64,000 nt of DNA, taken from positions 124,001 through 188,000 of the forward strand of contig NZ_JAAEAA010000007.1 in the NCBI RefSeq assembly GCF_010119545.1. Reading direction: 5' to 3'. The notes under the pieces are model-generated. The model did not search any database. It had not been told where the DNA came from and saw nothing but the letters and a program-made list of their open reading frames with translations. The position numbers were made by a program, and so were the translations under genes. The DNA comes from Pontibacter fetidus. Its GTDB lineage: Bacteria; Bacteroidota; Bacteroidia; Cytophagales; Hymenobacteraceae. Below, in pieces: positions 27,601 through 36,457 of this stretch. Within the stretch, counting starts at the first letter, position 1. Each line of letters opens with the position of its first letter.

Positions 27601-28589
27601 AGGTAAAAGAGATGAGGGCTTCCATGCAAAACCGATCGCTATCAGTAGATAGTCTTCGCCTGCGGCCGCTTTATAGCAAAGAACAATATGCAAGCCTGTT
27701 CCGCTATGCCAGTGACCGTATTGATTTGACGGTACCTGGTATTGAGGTGCAGGACATTAGTCTGCGGAGGCTATTCAACAATCAGGAGATTGTGGCACAT
27801 AAAATGTTGATCCGTAACCCGGATGTAGAGATCTACCGCGACAACAGGCTTGGAATTGACCCGGAACTAAGGCCACCGACCCTGCAAAGCGCGCTGCGTG
27901 GGGCAGGGTTTTACATTAAACTGGATACAATTCTGGTAGAAAAGAACAACTTGAAACACCCTATTATCGCCATGGATGGTATCAAGCCTGCGGTTTTTCT
28001 GTTGGATAATATTCGGATGCAGGCTTTTAACGTCACAAACGATACGGCCATAATCCGGCAGAATAACATGTTAACTGTAAATGCTTCGGCACTGTTTATG
28101 GGTGTCAGTACCTTGCAGGCCCATTTCCGTTTTCAGTTGGACCACCCGGATGACCGCTATACTTATGAAGGTACACTGGAGCCTATGGGTTTTACGGCAG
28201 TAAACCCTTTGTTAGAGAACATGGTATTTATTCGGATAAATAGAGGGCAGGTGCAAAATGTTTCTTTTAAGATAGAAGCAACCGGGAAGGAGGCCACAGG
28301 CCATGTGCATTTCCCCTATACTAACCTGAAGGTACAGCTCCTTAATAAACATGACCCGAATAACTCCGGCTTACTTTTAAAAGCAGGTTCCAAGCTTGTA
28401 AACATGTTAATCATTAAGTCAAATAATCCGTCCAAATGGGGGATATTTCGGGAAGGAAAAGTTAACGAGGGACGTGACCAAAAACGGTCTGTAACATACC
28501 ACGTCAGCCAGTCTATGCGCGATGGGGTTACTTCCAGTCTGATGACTAAACTGGTGCAGCGCATAGTTTCCAGGTTTGTTGACTTATAG
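24690..28589 (+). CDS. Large AsmA/DUF748-like membrane-anchored repeat protein, 1299 residues
   Basis: One N-terminal transmembrane segment (about residues 17-39), then a long periplasmic region of beta-rich repeats. Five related blocks, each with a Y-T/S-Y/F...S/D-x-Y-x-I/L signature, begin near residues 223, 404, 586, 766 and 959, about 180 residues apart (for example YTYHSPDSVYAIRV and YTYWSTDSLYTIRL). The C-terminus (GTLEPMGFTAVNPLLENMVF, then INRGQVQNVSFKIEATGK) resembles the closing domain of AsmA-like and DUF748 proteins. Known: AsmA/TamB-type proteins form beta-groove bridges carrying lipids between membranes, so a role in envelope lipid transport is inferred. Single gene; ends at a bidirectional hairpin terminator 366 nt downstream. 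Confidence 0.72.
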   Translation: MSKPVITGLGPKALKTAGIVLVSIIGLLMFALVALYFLAEPLVERYIKKQVIRQTEGLYQIDFNELELLLRSRSITLHGIHFYPDTAVVRQLKEKEQASRSLFDIQTPSIKIEHIHLADLICNNQLSINTVVVAHPEITQLLNKSVKKNEKYSKAGSLEVVRIRQLDIQGGSYSLLALGQRSWPQHKIAHLSLQAQDFRLNLRAGQDIPEMLQSDAVDLKIQNYTYHSPDSVYAIRVGRFFFSSRQQALKALEVEVQPDIRVNAGLPKDRGHHFVYQLKIPLLNIRGLDVAMAWKTKQMHLERLLLERTSIRILEDLTVPDSASFPTLAELYTDLSPFLKEIGVKELRLTNSSFSYRQKNSGIHTIHSIDKANIYLQALQLDSATLFTPKEKAFAAAITLATENYTYSPLTNPYALKIGNMNLSTRDKTLQVANLHLKGDWEKNDRLKNLGKAKHTFYDIKFLALHLNELDLLQALRTSELKAGSITAAQPEIDIRTDLLVSKQEVWPGLQELYQQVSGLITRLEVGKISITDASLTQHSKTRNIQLLHQLDHTSLTGTGLVIDSAFIYHPNRELPVQDLVVTAKSYRYRMPDNSYSFALTGLRYAARQKEFLANSVKVNSNSKENERQMPYSKDSRTRFDLSANTLRVTGLDLVKALNTGHLHAEQVLLRQPDAAILLDRKVAASKSGQQELRQGLFDLLNIISVKNIRLEDGSFAFSEKQEPVMRTHLLEHATVTVSGLNLTAASMANLANMLPMEEMTLLAEDYTYWSTDSLYTIRLDSVYYSSRLQEVIAHTFTVSADRGVNERLKAESPELASRNLIDISAERSRITGFNLIHAYATGQYHMHKLLLTGPKVNILQDHNVTPVVVKVTDRHDTTASSDAANQQLPDMETTFRVERLEVADGTFDFHILEDTIRISQTLEHVALGIDQLELVSLEANDLLEIFEVEDINMLVKGYTFYTRDSLYALEVKEMRASMQNRSLSVDSLRLRPLYSKEQYASLFRYASDRIDLTVPGIEVQDISLRRLFNNQEIVAHKMLIRNPDVEIYRDNRLGIDPELRPPTLQSALRGAGFYIKLDTILVEKNNLKHPIIAMDGIKPAVFLLDNIRMQAFNVTNDTAIIRQNNMLTVNASALFMGVSTLQAHFRFQLDHPDDRYTYEGTLEPMGFTAVNPLLENMVFIRINRGQVQNVSFKIEATGKEATGHVHFPYTNLKVQLLNKHDPNNSGLLLKAGSKLVNMLIIKSNNPSKWGIFREGKVNEGRDQKRSVTYHVSQSMRDGVTSSLMTKLVQRIVSRFVDL

Positions 28590-28954
28590 AATTTGGCGTA
28601 GATAAAAGATGGTATTTTTGTATGTATAGTAATTTGGTAAGAACTCGGATTTCAAGCAATTGTTAGAAAAACATATTCAGGAGTGTAAAACTACCTATTA
28701 AATGCTCCTGAATATTGAAGCCTACATTCTTGAAATCTAATTGGTTAGTATAAATGCTAGACAACGTTTTATTATGGCCATGTCAGTTTGGTTTGCCGTA
28801 GGCTTTTATTTCTAAAGAAGAGGATAAGAATACAAGATCTACAGTTAATAACATTGTACAAACAGACTATAAAGAAAGTGCTAATCGGTCAGGACTTAAA
28901 ATAGGAGGAAAAAATGCGAGTAATACCGCTGAAAATCCTTTTTTGGTACTCTGG
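28590..28954. other. 3' spacer of the AsmA-like gene
   Basis: 365 nt with no gene recognised and no strong structure until the hairpin at 28955. Confidence 0.5.
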
Positions 28955-28999
28955 AAACAAAAAAGTCGCTCTATTTTACGTAGAGCGACTTTTTTGTTT
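28955..28999. terminator. Bidirectional terminator, perfect 19-bp stem
   Basis: AAACAAAAAAGTCGCTCTA (28955-28973) pairs perfectly with 28981-28999 around a 7-nt loop. The A and T runs on both flanks make it active for both converging genes. Confidence 0.9.
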
Positions 29000-29046
29000 G
29001 GTAGACCAAAGGATGGAATTATCGAACCATTTCCAGAGGGATTTAA
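29000..29046 (+). repeat. Hairpin-associated repeat, copy 3
   Basis: Begins directly after the hairpin: GGTAGACCAAAGGATGGAAT, then TATCGAACCATTTCCAGAGG and GATTTA. Nearly identical to the copy at 21472, 7.5 kb away. Confidence 0.85.
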
Positions 29047-29130
29047 TGGCTTTGGAGAGTTATCTGGATTCGTAGATCAATAACTTCTCCATCACAGCAA
29101 AGGTTTATTGAGCATAAGGGAGACATCAAC

Positions 29131-29859
29131 TTATTTTACATTTGCCTTAAGAGTACTATTAATAACATCGCTATACATTCTCCCAATAGGGATTTGCTTA
29201 TCCTGAATTACTACATAACTGTTGTTATAGGCCTTTACTTTATCTAAAGCGATGATGAATGATCGGTGTACCCGAATAAATAAAGTATCAGGTAATTTTT
29301 CTTCCATTTCTGAAATGGCCTGGTAAGAACGGTATACTTCATTTTCTGTATAGATCAATAAACAGTTCCGTTGCGCTTCCAGGTATAAAATATCATCCAG
29401 GAAGATCTTTACCATTTTGCGGTCGCATTTGACGAAAACGAATGGTCTTGCATCAACTTTATCTATTGTTGGTAAAACAAAGCTATTGTGCTGGTAAAGG
29501 GTCAGGTAGCGGTTTATAGCTTTGGAAAATCGTTCAAATGAGATAGGTTTCAGGAGATAATCCACTGCGTTTAACTCAAATCCCTGGACAGCATATTCGC
29601 TATAAGCGGTCGTGAAGATGATGCCTGTGGTAGTCTTGATTATACTGGCAAACTGGATGCCAGGCACGCCAGGTAAATTAATGTCTAAAAATACCAGGTC
29701 AATCTTTTCCGAATTCAGAACTGGCAATGCCTTTGTACAGCTGCTGAAAGTCCCTAACAACTTGAGAAATGGGAACCGGGCAATGTGCATTTGCAGTACG
29801 CTTGCTGCCGGTGATTCATCTTCTATGATAATGCAGTTAATGTCTTCATGCGTCTGCAT
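29131..29859 (-). CDS. LytTR-family response regulator
   Basis: 242 residues. The receiver domain has acidic pair E13-D14 and phospho-acceptor D59 (DLVFLDINLPGVPG) plus the switch lysine in DYLLKPISFERF. A C-terminal LytTR DNA-binding domain (about 140-240) contains FVKCDRKMVKIFLDDILYLE and HRSFIIALDKV. Cytoplasmic transcription regulator, phosphorylated by the kinase encoded immediately upstream; the two genes overlap by 14 nt. The neighbouring, divergently read GH13 amylase is a possible target. Binding sites were not identified. Confidence 0.92.
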   Translation of the reverse strand: MQTHEDINCIIIEDESPAASVLQMHIARFPFLKLLGTFSSCTKALPVLNSEKIDLVFLDINLPGVPGIQFASIIKTTTGIIFTTAYSEYAVQGFELNAVDYLLKPISFERFSKAINRYLTLYQHNSFVLPTIDKVDARPFVFVKCDRKMVKIFLDDILYLEAQRNCLLIYTENEVYRSYQAISEMEEKLPDTLFIRVHRSFIIALDKVKAYNNSYVVIQDKQIPIGRMYSDVINSTLKANVK

Positions 29860-30919
29860 ATAGTTTTATTTTTAAGGAGATAAAATAACTGTCTTCCTGT
29901 TCTGAGACATGCAGGTAATGATTTTCAGGGTATAATAGGGCAAGCCGTTTTTTTACGTTCACAATTCCAAATCCACTTTGCCCTTCCAGAGCATTGGCAT
30001 CAGCCTTTTTTTGTGGGATACTGTTCTCTACTTTCAAGGTAAGCCAATCCTCTTTTATAGTAATATAGATGGTGATCCAACCGCTTTCCCGCTCATCGTT
30101 CATGCCATGCTTAAAACTGTTTTCTATGAAAGGTAGTAGCAGAAAAGGCTCTATCATCCTGTTTTCAACTTCACCTGTTACCGTAAAACTCAGTTCAAGC
30201 CGGTTATCGAAGCGCATCTGTTGTAGGGTAATATAGTTGCTGATGTACCGGATCTCTTTTTCAAGTGCTATAGTTTTGTCATTTGCCTCATACACCGAAA
30301 AGCGTAGCAGCGAAGAAATCTGGAGTAGCATATCGCCTGCATCATCCGACTTGGCCAGTATTCTGGAATAGAGACTGTTCAGCACATTGAACATAAAATG
30401 GGGATGAAACTGGTTACGCAGGGAATTTAACTCAGCCTCCATTTTTTCTGCCTGAATGGCCTGCGCTTTATTCTTTTCTATGGCCCAATAGTAAAAAAGC
30501 TTAATGGAAAAAGGCACTGTTACCACAAACTGCAGTTTAATAATATTGTACAAGTATGGCGCTGTACTTAGTAAGGGTTCTTTTTCCCAAAAAGTCAGGA
30601 AATAGCTTAAGATAATATGATTGTCAATCAGCCTTTGAAGGAAAGCGAAAACTAACAGGAGACAAGTATGAATGAGGAGAAAGCTTCCGATTTTGTTTTT
30701 AAAGAACATGGCTTCCATCAGCCACTCCACTACAAGCAGAACAAAAATTACCTTTGGTAAAAGACTGAATAACTCGTTGTAAAAAGCAGTTGAAATGTCC
30801 CATGCAGCAAAGCCCTGCGCAAGGCTGAAAAGCAATACGTAGCCTGCCCAATACAGTATATACCAGTTGCGTTTGCCTGCCCCGGAGGGTGTGAAAATCT
30901 CTGTTTTAATCTGGGGCAT
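29846..30919 (-). CDS. LytS/YpdA-type membrane sensor histidine kinase
   Basis: 357 residues. Four hydrophobic segments in the first 150 residues (for example the NWYILYWAGYVLLFSLAQGF region), then a His_kinase domain of the LytS type with the phospho-acceptor in NQFHPHFMFNVLNSLYSRIL and a C-terminal HATPase (LLPFIENSFKHGMNDE, GQSGFGIVNVKKRLALLYP). Signal unknown. Operon with the LytTR regulator. Divergent from the GH13 gene with a 212-nt intergenic region. Confidence 0.92.
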   Translation of the reverse strand: MPQIKTEIFTPSGAGKRNWYILYWAGYVLLFSLAQGFAAWDISTAFYNELFSLLPKVIFVLLVVEWLMEAMFFKNKIGSFLLIHTCLLLVFAFLQRLIDNHIILSYFLTFWEKEPLLSTAPYLYNIIKLQFVVTVPFSIKLFYYWAIEKNKAQAIQAEKMEAELNSLRNQFHPHFMFNVLNSLYSRILAKSDDAGDMLLQISSLLRFSVYEANDKTIALEKEIRYISNYITLQQMRFDNRLELSFTVTGEVENRMIEPFLLLPFIENSFKHGMNDERESGWITIYITIKEDWLTLKVENSIPQKKADANALEGQSGFGIVNVKKRLALLYPENHYLHVSEQEDSYFISLKIKLYADA

Positions 30920-31083
30920 AGGTAGGTGGTGAGTTCAGTGATGTCTATGCAAAATAATGACTTTCATCTTATTTAAATCACTTTTTATCAAAGATTACTT
31001 TAGTAAGAAGCTGGTTGAACGGGCTGCCATGTTGTTTGTATCGGGAAACCTGTTTTATGTATAGGATAATTTTAAAATTTTAA

Positions 31084-31102
31084 GATCAAAATTATATTGA
31101 TC
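31084..31102. promoter_or_regulatory. Small inverted repeat upstream of the GH13 gene
   Basis: GATCAA-AATTATA-TTGATC, perfect 6-bp arms 30-48 nt before the start codon. A possible operator in the region shared with the divergent kinase gene; could be chance in AT-rich DNA. Confidence 0.35.
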
Positions 31103-31131
31103 TCAATTTCAGTGCTAAAAATCAATCCTAT

Positions 31132-32997
31132 ATGAAAAAAGGTAAGGTAGTGTTATTGCTTCTTTTAATTGTTTTTGGGATATCCTCAGTAAGCGCACAG
31201 GCTGCTACCGAAGTATATCCAACCAACTGGTGGACAGGCATGAAAATGAACCAGATTCAGTTGCTGATCAGGAGTACAGATGAGGAACTGGCGAGTAAAA
31301 AAGTAAGCATTTCTCATCCGGGCATTACCATCCTTAAAACTCACCAGTTCGAAAATGACAGGTATGTAGCAGTAGATATTTCCATTGCACCCACAGCCAA
31401 ACCAGGTGTTGTAACTATAGAGCTGAAGGGAAAGGGGAAAACACAAAAGATAAAGTGGCGGCTGGATCAAAAGCGGGAGGGCAACGGTACTGCGTATGCT
31501 CAGGGAGTTACTTCATCCGATTTTATCGACCTATTGATAACAGACAGGTTCAGCAACGGCGATCCCTCCAACGACCGGGTAGCCGGCATGCGCGACCAGT
31601 CTTTGAACAGGGATTCGATTTACTACAGACATGGTGGCGATTTTCAGGGTATCATCAATCACATCGATTACTTCAAAAGCCTGGGTGTGTCGGCTTTGTG
31701 GCTGCTGCCCGTTTTGGAAAACGATCGCCCCGACAGAACAGAACATGGCTACGCCATTACCAACCATTATAAAATAGACCCGCGCCTGGGTGGAGCTGCC
31801 AAGTATAAGGAGCTGAGTGATGCCCTGCACAAAAACGGCATGAAGCTGATCATGGATGCGGTATATAACCATACAGGTTTGCAGCACTTTTTAGAACTGG
31901 ACCCACCTGCCAAAGACTGGATGCACCGCTGGCCTAGCTTTACGCAGACAACTTACCGGGAACAGACCTTGTTTGACCCATATGCTGCACCATCCGATAA
32001 AAAAAGGATGAGTGATGGCTGGTTTGATAATGGCATGCCTGACATTAACCAGAACAACCCGTTCATGGCTAATTTTATCATTCAGAACATGATCTGGTAC
32101 ATACAGGAGTTTGGCATTGACGGCATCCGGATTGACACTTATACTTACAGTGATCTTGAGTTTGCCAACCGCTGCAACAAAGCCATTATGGATGAATATC
32201 CCAACATCACCATGTTTGGCGAAACCAGGGTATTCGGTACTGCCAATCAGGCTTATTTTAATGCGAATAACCTGAACTTACCTTATAAAAGTAACCTGCA
32301 GTCTTCCGTGGATTTTCAGTGTCTTTACTATGGCATTATACCAGCACTAACAGAACCTATCAGCTGGACAAACGGGGTGAATAAGCTTTACAATACGGCC
32401 AGTAATGATTTCCTGAATAAGAACCCTATGCAAAATGTGTTGCTACTGGATAACCATGATGAGCCACGATTTTTCTCGGTAGTAGGCGAAGATGTGGAGA
32501 AGCAAAAGATTGGCTACCAGTGGCTGCTTACCTACCGTGGCATTCCGCAATTATACTATGGGTCAGAAGTTTTAATGAAAGGATTTACAAACCCTTTTGA
32601 TGGGTTGGTGAGAAAAGATTTTCCGGGGGGATGGAAAGGCGATTCCAAAAATGCATTTACGGGTAAAGGGCTTACAAAGGACGAACGCGAAGTTCAGGAC
32701 CTGGTAAAAAAGCTGGGCAATTTCAGGAAAAACTCTTCGGCTATAAAGACAGGAAAGATGATGCATTATGTGCCGGTTAACGGTGTTTATGTATACTTCC
32801 GCTACGACGATGATCAAACTATAATGTGCGTGATGAACACGGATAGTAAAGCCCATGAACTTGATTTTAAGAAATATGCGGAGAGAACTAGCACCTTCTC
32901 AGAAGCAACTAACATCATCAGCAACGATAAACTAAAAGTATCGGAGAAAGCTATCATCCCGGCAATGCAGATGTGGGTGTTGGAATTAAAAAAATAA
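31132..32997 (+). CDS. GH13 alpha-amylase family enzyme (neopullulanase/cyclomaltodextrinase-like), exported
   Basis: 621 residues. Signal peptide (MKKGKVVLLLLLIVFGISSV, cleavage after SAQA), an N-terminal Ig-like domain (about 26-112) as in Bacteroidota SusA/neopullulanase-type enzymes, then a GH13 barrel with DAVYNHTG (242-249), nucleophile D335 in GIDGIRIDTY, acid/base E364 in MFGETRV and D443 in LLDNHDEPR, followed by a C-terminal beta domain. It hydrolyses alpha-1,4 (and possibly alpha-1,6) bonds of maltodextrins, cyclodextrins or pullulan in the periplasm or outside. No susC/D genes are adjacent. A kinase/LytTR pair is divergently encoded. Confidence 0.92.
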   Translation: MKKGKVVLLLLLIVFGISSVSAQAATEVYPTNWWTGMKMNQIQLLIRSTDEELASKKVSISHPGITILKTHQFENDRYVAVDISIAPTAKPGVVTIELKGKGKTQKIKWRLDQKREGNGTAYAQGVTSSDFIDLLITDRFSNGDPSNDRVAGMRDQSLNRDSIYYRHGGDFQGIINHIDYFKSLGVSALWLLPVLENDRPDRTEHGYAITNHYKIDPRLGGAAKYKELSDALHKNGMKLIMDAVYNHTGLQHFLELDPPAKDWMHRWPSFTQTTYREQTLFDPYAAPSDKKRMSDGWFDNGMPDINQNNPFMANFIIQNMIWYIQEFGIDGIRIDTYTYSDLEFANRCNKAIMDEYPNITMFGETRVFGTANQAYFNANNLNLPYKSNLQSSVDFQCLYYGIIPALTEPISWTNGVNKLYNTASNDFLNKNPMQNVLLLDNHDEPRFFSVVGEDVEKQKIGYQWLLTYRGIPQLYYGSEVLMKGFTNPFDGLVRKDFPGGWKGDSKNAFTGKGLTKDEREVQDLVKKLGNFRKNSSAIKTGKMMHYVPVNGVYVYFRYDDDQTIMCVMNTDSKAHELDFKKYAERTSTFSEATNIISNDKLKVSEKAIIPAMQMWVLELKK

Positions 32998-33035
32998 GTA
33001 CACAAACTTCAGCACTTTATACTTTACAAAGCCAG

Positions 33036-34175
33036 ATGGATCAGCAACAAAACTACATCACATCATTAACTTCTTTGCGTGGCATAGCTGCCCTGTGGGT
33101 TATGCTGTTTCACCTGGAAGTGATTTTCTTTTACAGGGATTTTGGACCTTTAATTCCGCACGAGCTAACCGGCATCATAACAAAAGGATACCTATGGGTT
33201 GATTTTTTCTTTTTACTCAGTGGCTTTGTCATAAGCCATGTGTACGGTGCAGCTTTTGCAGGTTCTTCAGACAAAGCAAAGCTGATCAAAACCTTCTTAT
33301 GGGCACGTTTTACGCGAATTTACCCGCTGCACCTTTTTATACTTGTGTTATTAGTCCCACTCGCCATCATCATACCGCTTTTATTTCCTGCTGTGGTAGA
33401 CGGCAGCTGGGAGACATTTCTTGCTTGGCCTGCACTTCTGGATAACCTGCTCCTGATCAATGCCATGAATCAACATGTTTACCTTTCCTGGAATATAGTT
33501 TCCTGGTCTATTGGTGCGGAATGGTGGGTTTATGTTTGCGCTTGTTTTATACTTCCGTTTGTATTCAGGAGTAACCTTACCTATAAAAGCATAGCCCTGG
33601 TTGTAGCAAGTGCAGTTCTTATTGGCATGTTCTCGATCCGGGGCAACTTAGATATAACGTTTGATTATGGTTGGGTAAGGTGTTTGACCGAGTTCACGCT
33701 TGGAACTATACTTTACCAGGTTTTCGTGCATCGAGTAGGGGTAGTATGGCTATCAAAAAACACCAGCTTTTTAATTACAGCGCTATTGATTGTAATAGCT
33801 TTTCATTTTAGTCTGAGCGATATACTCCTGATTCCGTTGTTTATACTTCTGTTACTTTGTGCTGCTTATAATTACGGGTTGGTTAAAAGGGTTTTGGAGA
33901 GGAAAACACTGCGCTACCTGGGAGATATTTCATACTCCATTTACATGATGCATGGCTTCTGGTTTTTAGTATATTGGTTTTCCCTGACCTATCTGAAAAG
34001 TGAATTAAAGATCATCTCATTATCCGTTCCAGTAAAACTTGGCCTTGGGGTTTCCTTTGTCGGCTTAACGATTATTAGTGCTCATTATACTTACCATTCT
34101 ATAGAAATTAAGGCTCGACAGTTTTTAAGAAGCACAAGGTTTTTGCAAAGGAAAAAAAGTACAGTTAATGGATAG
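33036..34175 (+). CDS. Acyltransferase-3 family membrane protein
   Basis: 379 residues from the ATG at 33036; an in-frame ATG at 32973 would overlap the amylase gene by 25 nt and add an unlikely N-terminus. About ten transmembrane segments; the family signature TSLRGIAALWVMLFH with the conserved Arg and His at the end of the first helix, plus WVDFFFLLSGFVISH. Such proteins transfer acyl groups (often acetyl) to periplasmic sugars of polysaccharides, peptidoglycan or antibiotics. The gene starts 38 nt after the amylase, so it may be co-expressed and modify a glycan; substrate unknown. Confidence 0.85.
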   Translation: MDQQQNYITSLTSLRGIAALWVMLFHLEVIFFYRDFGPLIPHELTGIITKGYLWVDFFFLLSGFVISHVYGAAFAGSSDKAKLIKTFLWARFTRIYPLHLFILVLLVPLAIIIPLLFPAVVDGSWETFLAWPALLDNLLLINAMNQHVYLSWNIVSWSIGAEWWVYVCACFILPFVFRSNLTYKSIALVVASAVLIGMFSIRGNLDITFDYGWVRCLTEFTLGTILYQVFVHRVGVVWLSKNTSFLITALLIVIAFHFSLSDILLIPLFILLLLCAAYNYGLVKRVLERKTLRYLGDISYSIYMMHGFWFLVYWFSLTYLKSELKIISLSVPVKLGLGVSFVGLTIISAHYTYHSIEIKARQFLRSTRFLQRKKSTVNG

Positions 34176-34243
34176 TGCTGCATTCCAATGCATATACTTT
34201 TGGTTGCAGATTAAACTATCATCAGGCATGATATTGTAAAATA

Positions 34244-34270
34244 CGAACCAAAGGGGAAATTTATCGAACC
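34244..34270 (+). repeat. Hairpin-associated repeat, copy 4 (short)
   Basis: Contains ACCAAAGG, six variable bases and TTATCGAACCA, matching 19 of 25 positions with the copies at 21472 and 29000. Here the element lies before the hairpin instead of after it and the 3' part is missing. Confidence 0.65.
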
Positions 34271-34308
34271 AAAAAAGCCACTCCATTTAATGTGGAGTGA
34301 CTCTTTTT
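34271..34308 (+). terminator. Terminator after the acyltransferase gene
   Basis: AAAAAAGCCACTCCA and TGGAGTGACTCTTTTT form a hairpin of 9 bp with one mismatch, flanked by A and T runs, about 95 nt after the stop. Confidence 0.7.
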
Positions 34309-34672
34309 ATAGTAGTAGTCCGTAGGATAACTTAATGGGGAGTTACATCTGTAGCTTGAGACTTTTTAGGATCCTATAGCTTCGGGGTTTAAGTTAGACT
34401 GCCTACACTTAAGTTAATTTCATTTTAGTATCGAATCTTGATCAACATTAAATCATGCTTTGATGAGACCTCAACTCTTGGTTTGAGGCAGGGGCAGCTT
34501 ATCGTTAGCAAGGAATAAACTCCCCCTGCCGGTTGCTATCTTGCGGCGGATGGTATACTGCCTATTTGATACTTGTGGAATCAGTTTGTAATATACAAAC
34601 GTGAACTTTATATCGTCTTTACTTTTTTGCAGATAAACGTAAAAGAATAGCGGATGAAGTAAAGGATTAGCC
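34309..34672. other. Spacer between convergent genes, nothing recognised
   Basis: About 360 nt; one CTATAG at 34374; no open frame of quality in either strand. Confidence 0.5.
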
Positions 34673-36115
34673 TTAAAGGCTGTTCATCCAGTTTACCATG
34701 TACTCCACTACATCAGGGGCAAAGGTTTCCTCTAGGTTGTTATACTCTGAGATCAGGCCGGTGCTGGTAGTCTGGAACAGGTGGTTTTTGTTCTCGAACT
34801 CTTTGATTGTATAATGTTTATTGCCGCCTTCCTGAAGCGCTCTCTCTATGCGTTTCAGGTTAACAGATAATACCTGTAGGTCTTTGGATCCGTTTATGGC
34901 TAGCACAGGGCACTTTAGTTTCTGAATCTCTGAAGCTGTATTGTAAAACAGATCTTCGCGATAAGCCGGCGTCAGAAAATCTGCAAATTGATTTGGGTTG
35001 AGCGGAGTTGGCAGTTCCAGCAGCTTTCTTTCTTCAGGGCTGAGCTTTGCTACTTCTGAATCCAGCTTTTTAAACCTGGCAGCTATTTTGGATATGGCTT
35101 TGGCATCATCTTTTTCGCTTCGGATGGTCTCAAAAACAGCCTTCAATACCTTCTCATTCACAGCAATACCAGTCGGGCTCACCCCTATAGATTGATAGTG
35201 CGCACGGGCCTGCTCGTAGTAAGCCGTATGCACTGATTCTACTGCCGTCCCCGACAAGAGCACCACAAAAGCCACATCCGCTGCCCGATTTGCAGCAATA
35301 GGGGCTATCTCAGCACCCAAGCTATGACCTATCAAACCAATTCTCGATTTATCGATTTCGGGGCGGGACTTCAGGTAGTTAACAGCAGCCACGGCATCAC
35401 TTGCCAAGTCTGCTATACTTGCCGAGGCAAAATCGCCGGTAGATTTGTTTACACCACGGTCATCGGTTCGCAGGACGGCATAACCGGCACGTGTCAGCAT
35501 ATCAGACAGCACCAGGAATACTTTGTGCCCGAATATGGTCTGGTTGCGGTCGTTGGGGCCGGAGCCGGAAATGAGCAGCACTACAGGGTGCAGGCCAGCG
35601 GTGTCAGGTATGGTGAGTGTGCCAGACAGAGTTACGTTGGCTGTTTCGTTGCGGTAGCTTACTTCTTCCGATAAGTATGGCAGCGGCTCTGTAGGCTCCT
35701 GCGGCCTGCGTGACTTTGCTACCGGAAGTTTCCCCACTTTTTTCATGTTCATCGGGAAGGCATCTGTGCTGTTTTGGGCCAGCCCACCCTGTATTGAAGT
35801 AGCATTTAACAGGGTGCCTTTGTAAGTGGCATTCAGCGCCTTTACCTGAAGTATTAGCTGGCTGCCGTCGAACTGCACTTCATCTACCGGGATGTCGTAC
35901 ACGTTTTGGTCGAGGCTGTGCAGCACGGCCTGCAGTTGCTGGCTTTCATTGTTACTGATTTCGAAAGCGATGTTCATGTGCACATCATTTTTGATCTGCA
36001 GCTTTCCAAGCCAGATTCCCTGTATAAGCTGGCCTTGCTGGGCCTGTGCCGCTGTTTGGAACAGGCTCAGGAGAAAGATACTCAGGAAGAGAATGGAGTT
36101 GTGTAGGAGTTTCAT
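34673..36115 (-). CDS. Exported alpha/beta hydrolase, 480 residues
   Basis: Signal peptide (MKLLHNSILFLSIFLLSLFQ, cleavage near AAQAQ), an N-terminal beta-rich domain of about 120 residues as in DUF3887-like/esterase pairs, then an alpha/beta-hydrolase fold: oxyanion region VLLISGSGPNDRNQ, RTDDRGVNKSTG, nucleophile Ser in IGLIGHSLGAEIAP, an Asp in AINGSKDLQVL and a His in FENKNHLF. Serine esterase or aminopeptidase-like enzyme of the periplasm or surface; substrate unknown. Divergent from the kinase/LytTR pair at 36458, which may regulate it. Confidence 0.85.
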   Translation of the reverse strand: MKLLHNSILFLSIFLLSLFQTAAQAQQGQLIQGIWLGKLQIKNDVHMNIAFEISNNESQQLQAVLHSLDQNVYDIPVDEVQFDGSQLILQVKALNATYKGTLLNATSIQGGLAQNSTDAFPMNMKKVGKLPVAKSRRPQEPTEPLPYLSEEVSYRNETANVTLSGTLTIPDTAGLHPVVLLISGSGPNDRNQTIFGHKVFLVLSDMLTRAGYAVLRTDDRGVNKSTGDFASASIADLASDAVAAVNYLKSRPEIDKSRIGLIGHSLGAEIAPIAANRAADVAFVVLLSGTAVESVHTAYYEQARAHYQSIGVSPTGIAVNEKVLKAVFETIRSEKDDAKAISKIAARFKKLDSEVAKLSPEERKLLELPTPLNPNQFADFLTPAYREDLFYNTASEIQKLKCPVLAINGSKDLQVLSVNLKRIERALQEGGNKHYTIKEFENKNHLFQTTSTGLISEYNNLEETFAPDVVEYMVNWMNSL

Positions 36116-36457
36116 CGTTTTATTTTGTTTTAAATTGACTATCAGACACCCTGCCTGCTTTGATGATCCAAACCTACCACGACTTCTCCGGTACAGAAAA
36201 TCAAATCCGCCAACCCATTCTCTTATTATGCCAATTCTGGATTTTATATTTCAGGCCGCGTTCGTCCATACTTTTTCAAGTTCACATAAAAAATCGTGCA
36301 GTTCATCCATCGTGGTGTGGAAGGTAAGGCGGGATTACTAATTTTAGGTGCCTGTCTGAATCAGGGTTTGTTTCCCATCTTTTAATGAAGAACCTGAATG
36401 GGGTAAATAAACTCTGATTAAAGCAATAACAGAAGAAAATCATTTCTACTTTACTGT
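36116..36457. other. Divergent promoter region, nothing further recognised
   Basis: 342 nt between the hydrolase and kinase starts. The hydrolase start has the CAAAATAAAAC context common here. No exact TAnnTTTG box is obvious and no gene. Confidence 0.45.

Noticed and set aside
13438-29046. The hairpin-tail repeats as tRNA or tRNA-like genes (a TTCGATAATTCC stretch on the minus strand)
   Set aside because: No acceptor stem, anticodon arm or D-arm could be formed; the resemblance to a T-arm is superficial.
35892-36341. 149-residue plus-strand reading overlapping the hydrolase signal-peptide region
   Set aside because: It is antisense to the hydrolase N-terminus and very rich in Cys, Ser and Phe; no homologue-like features.
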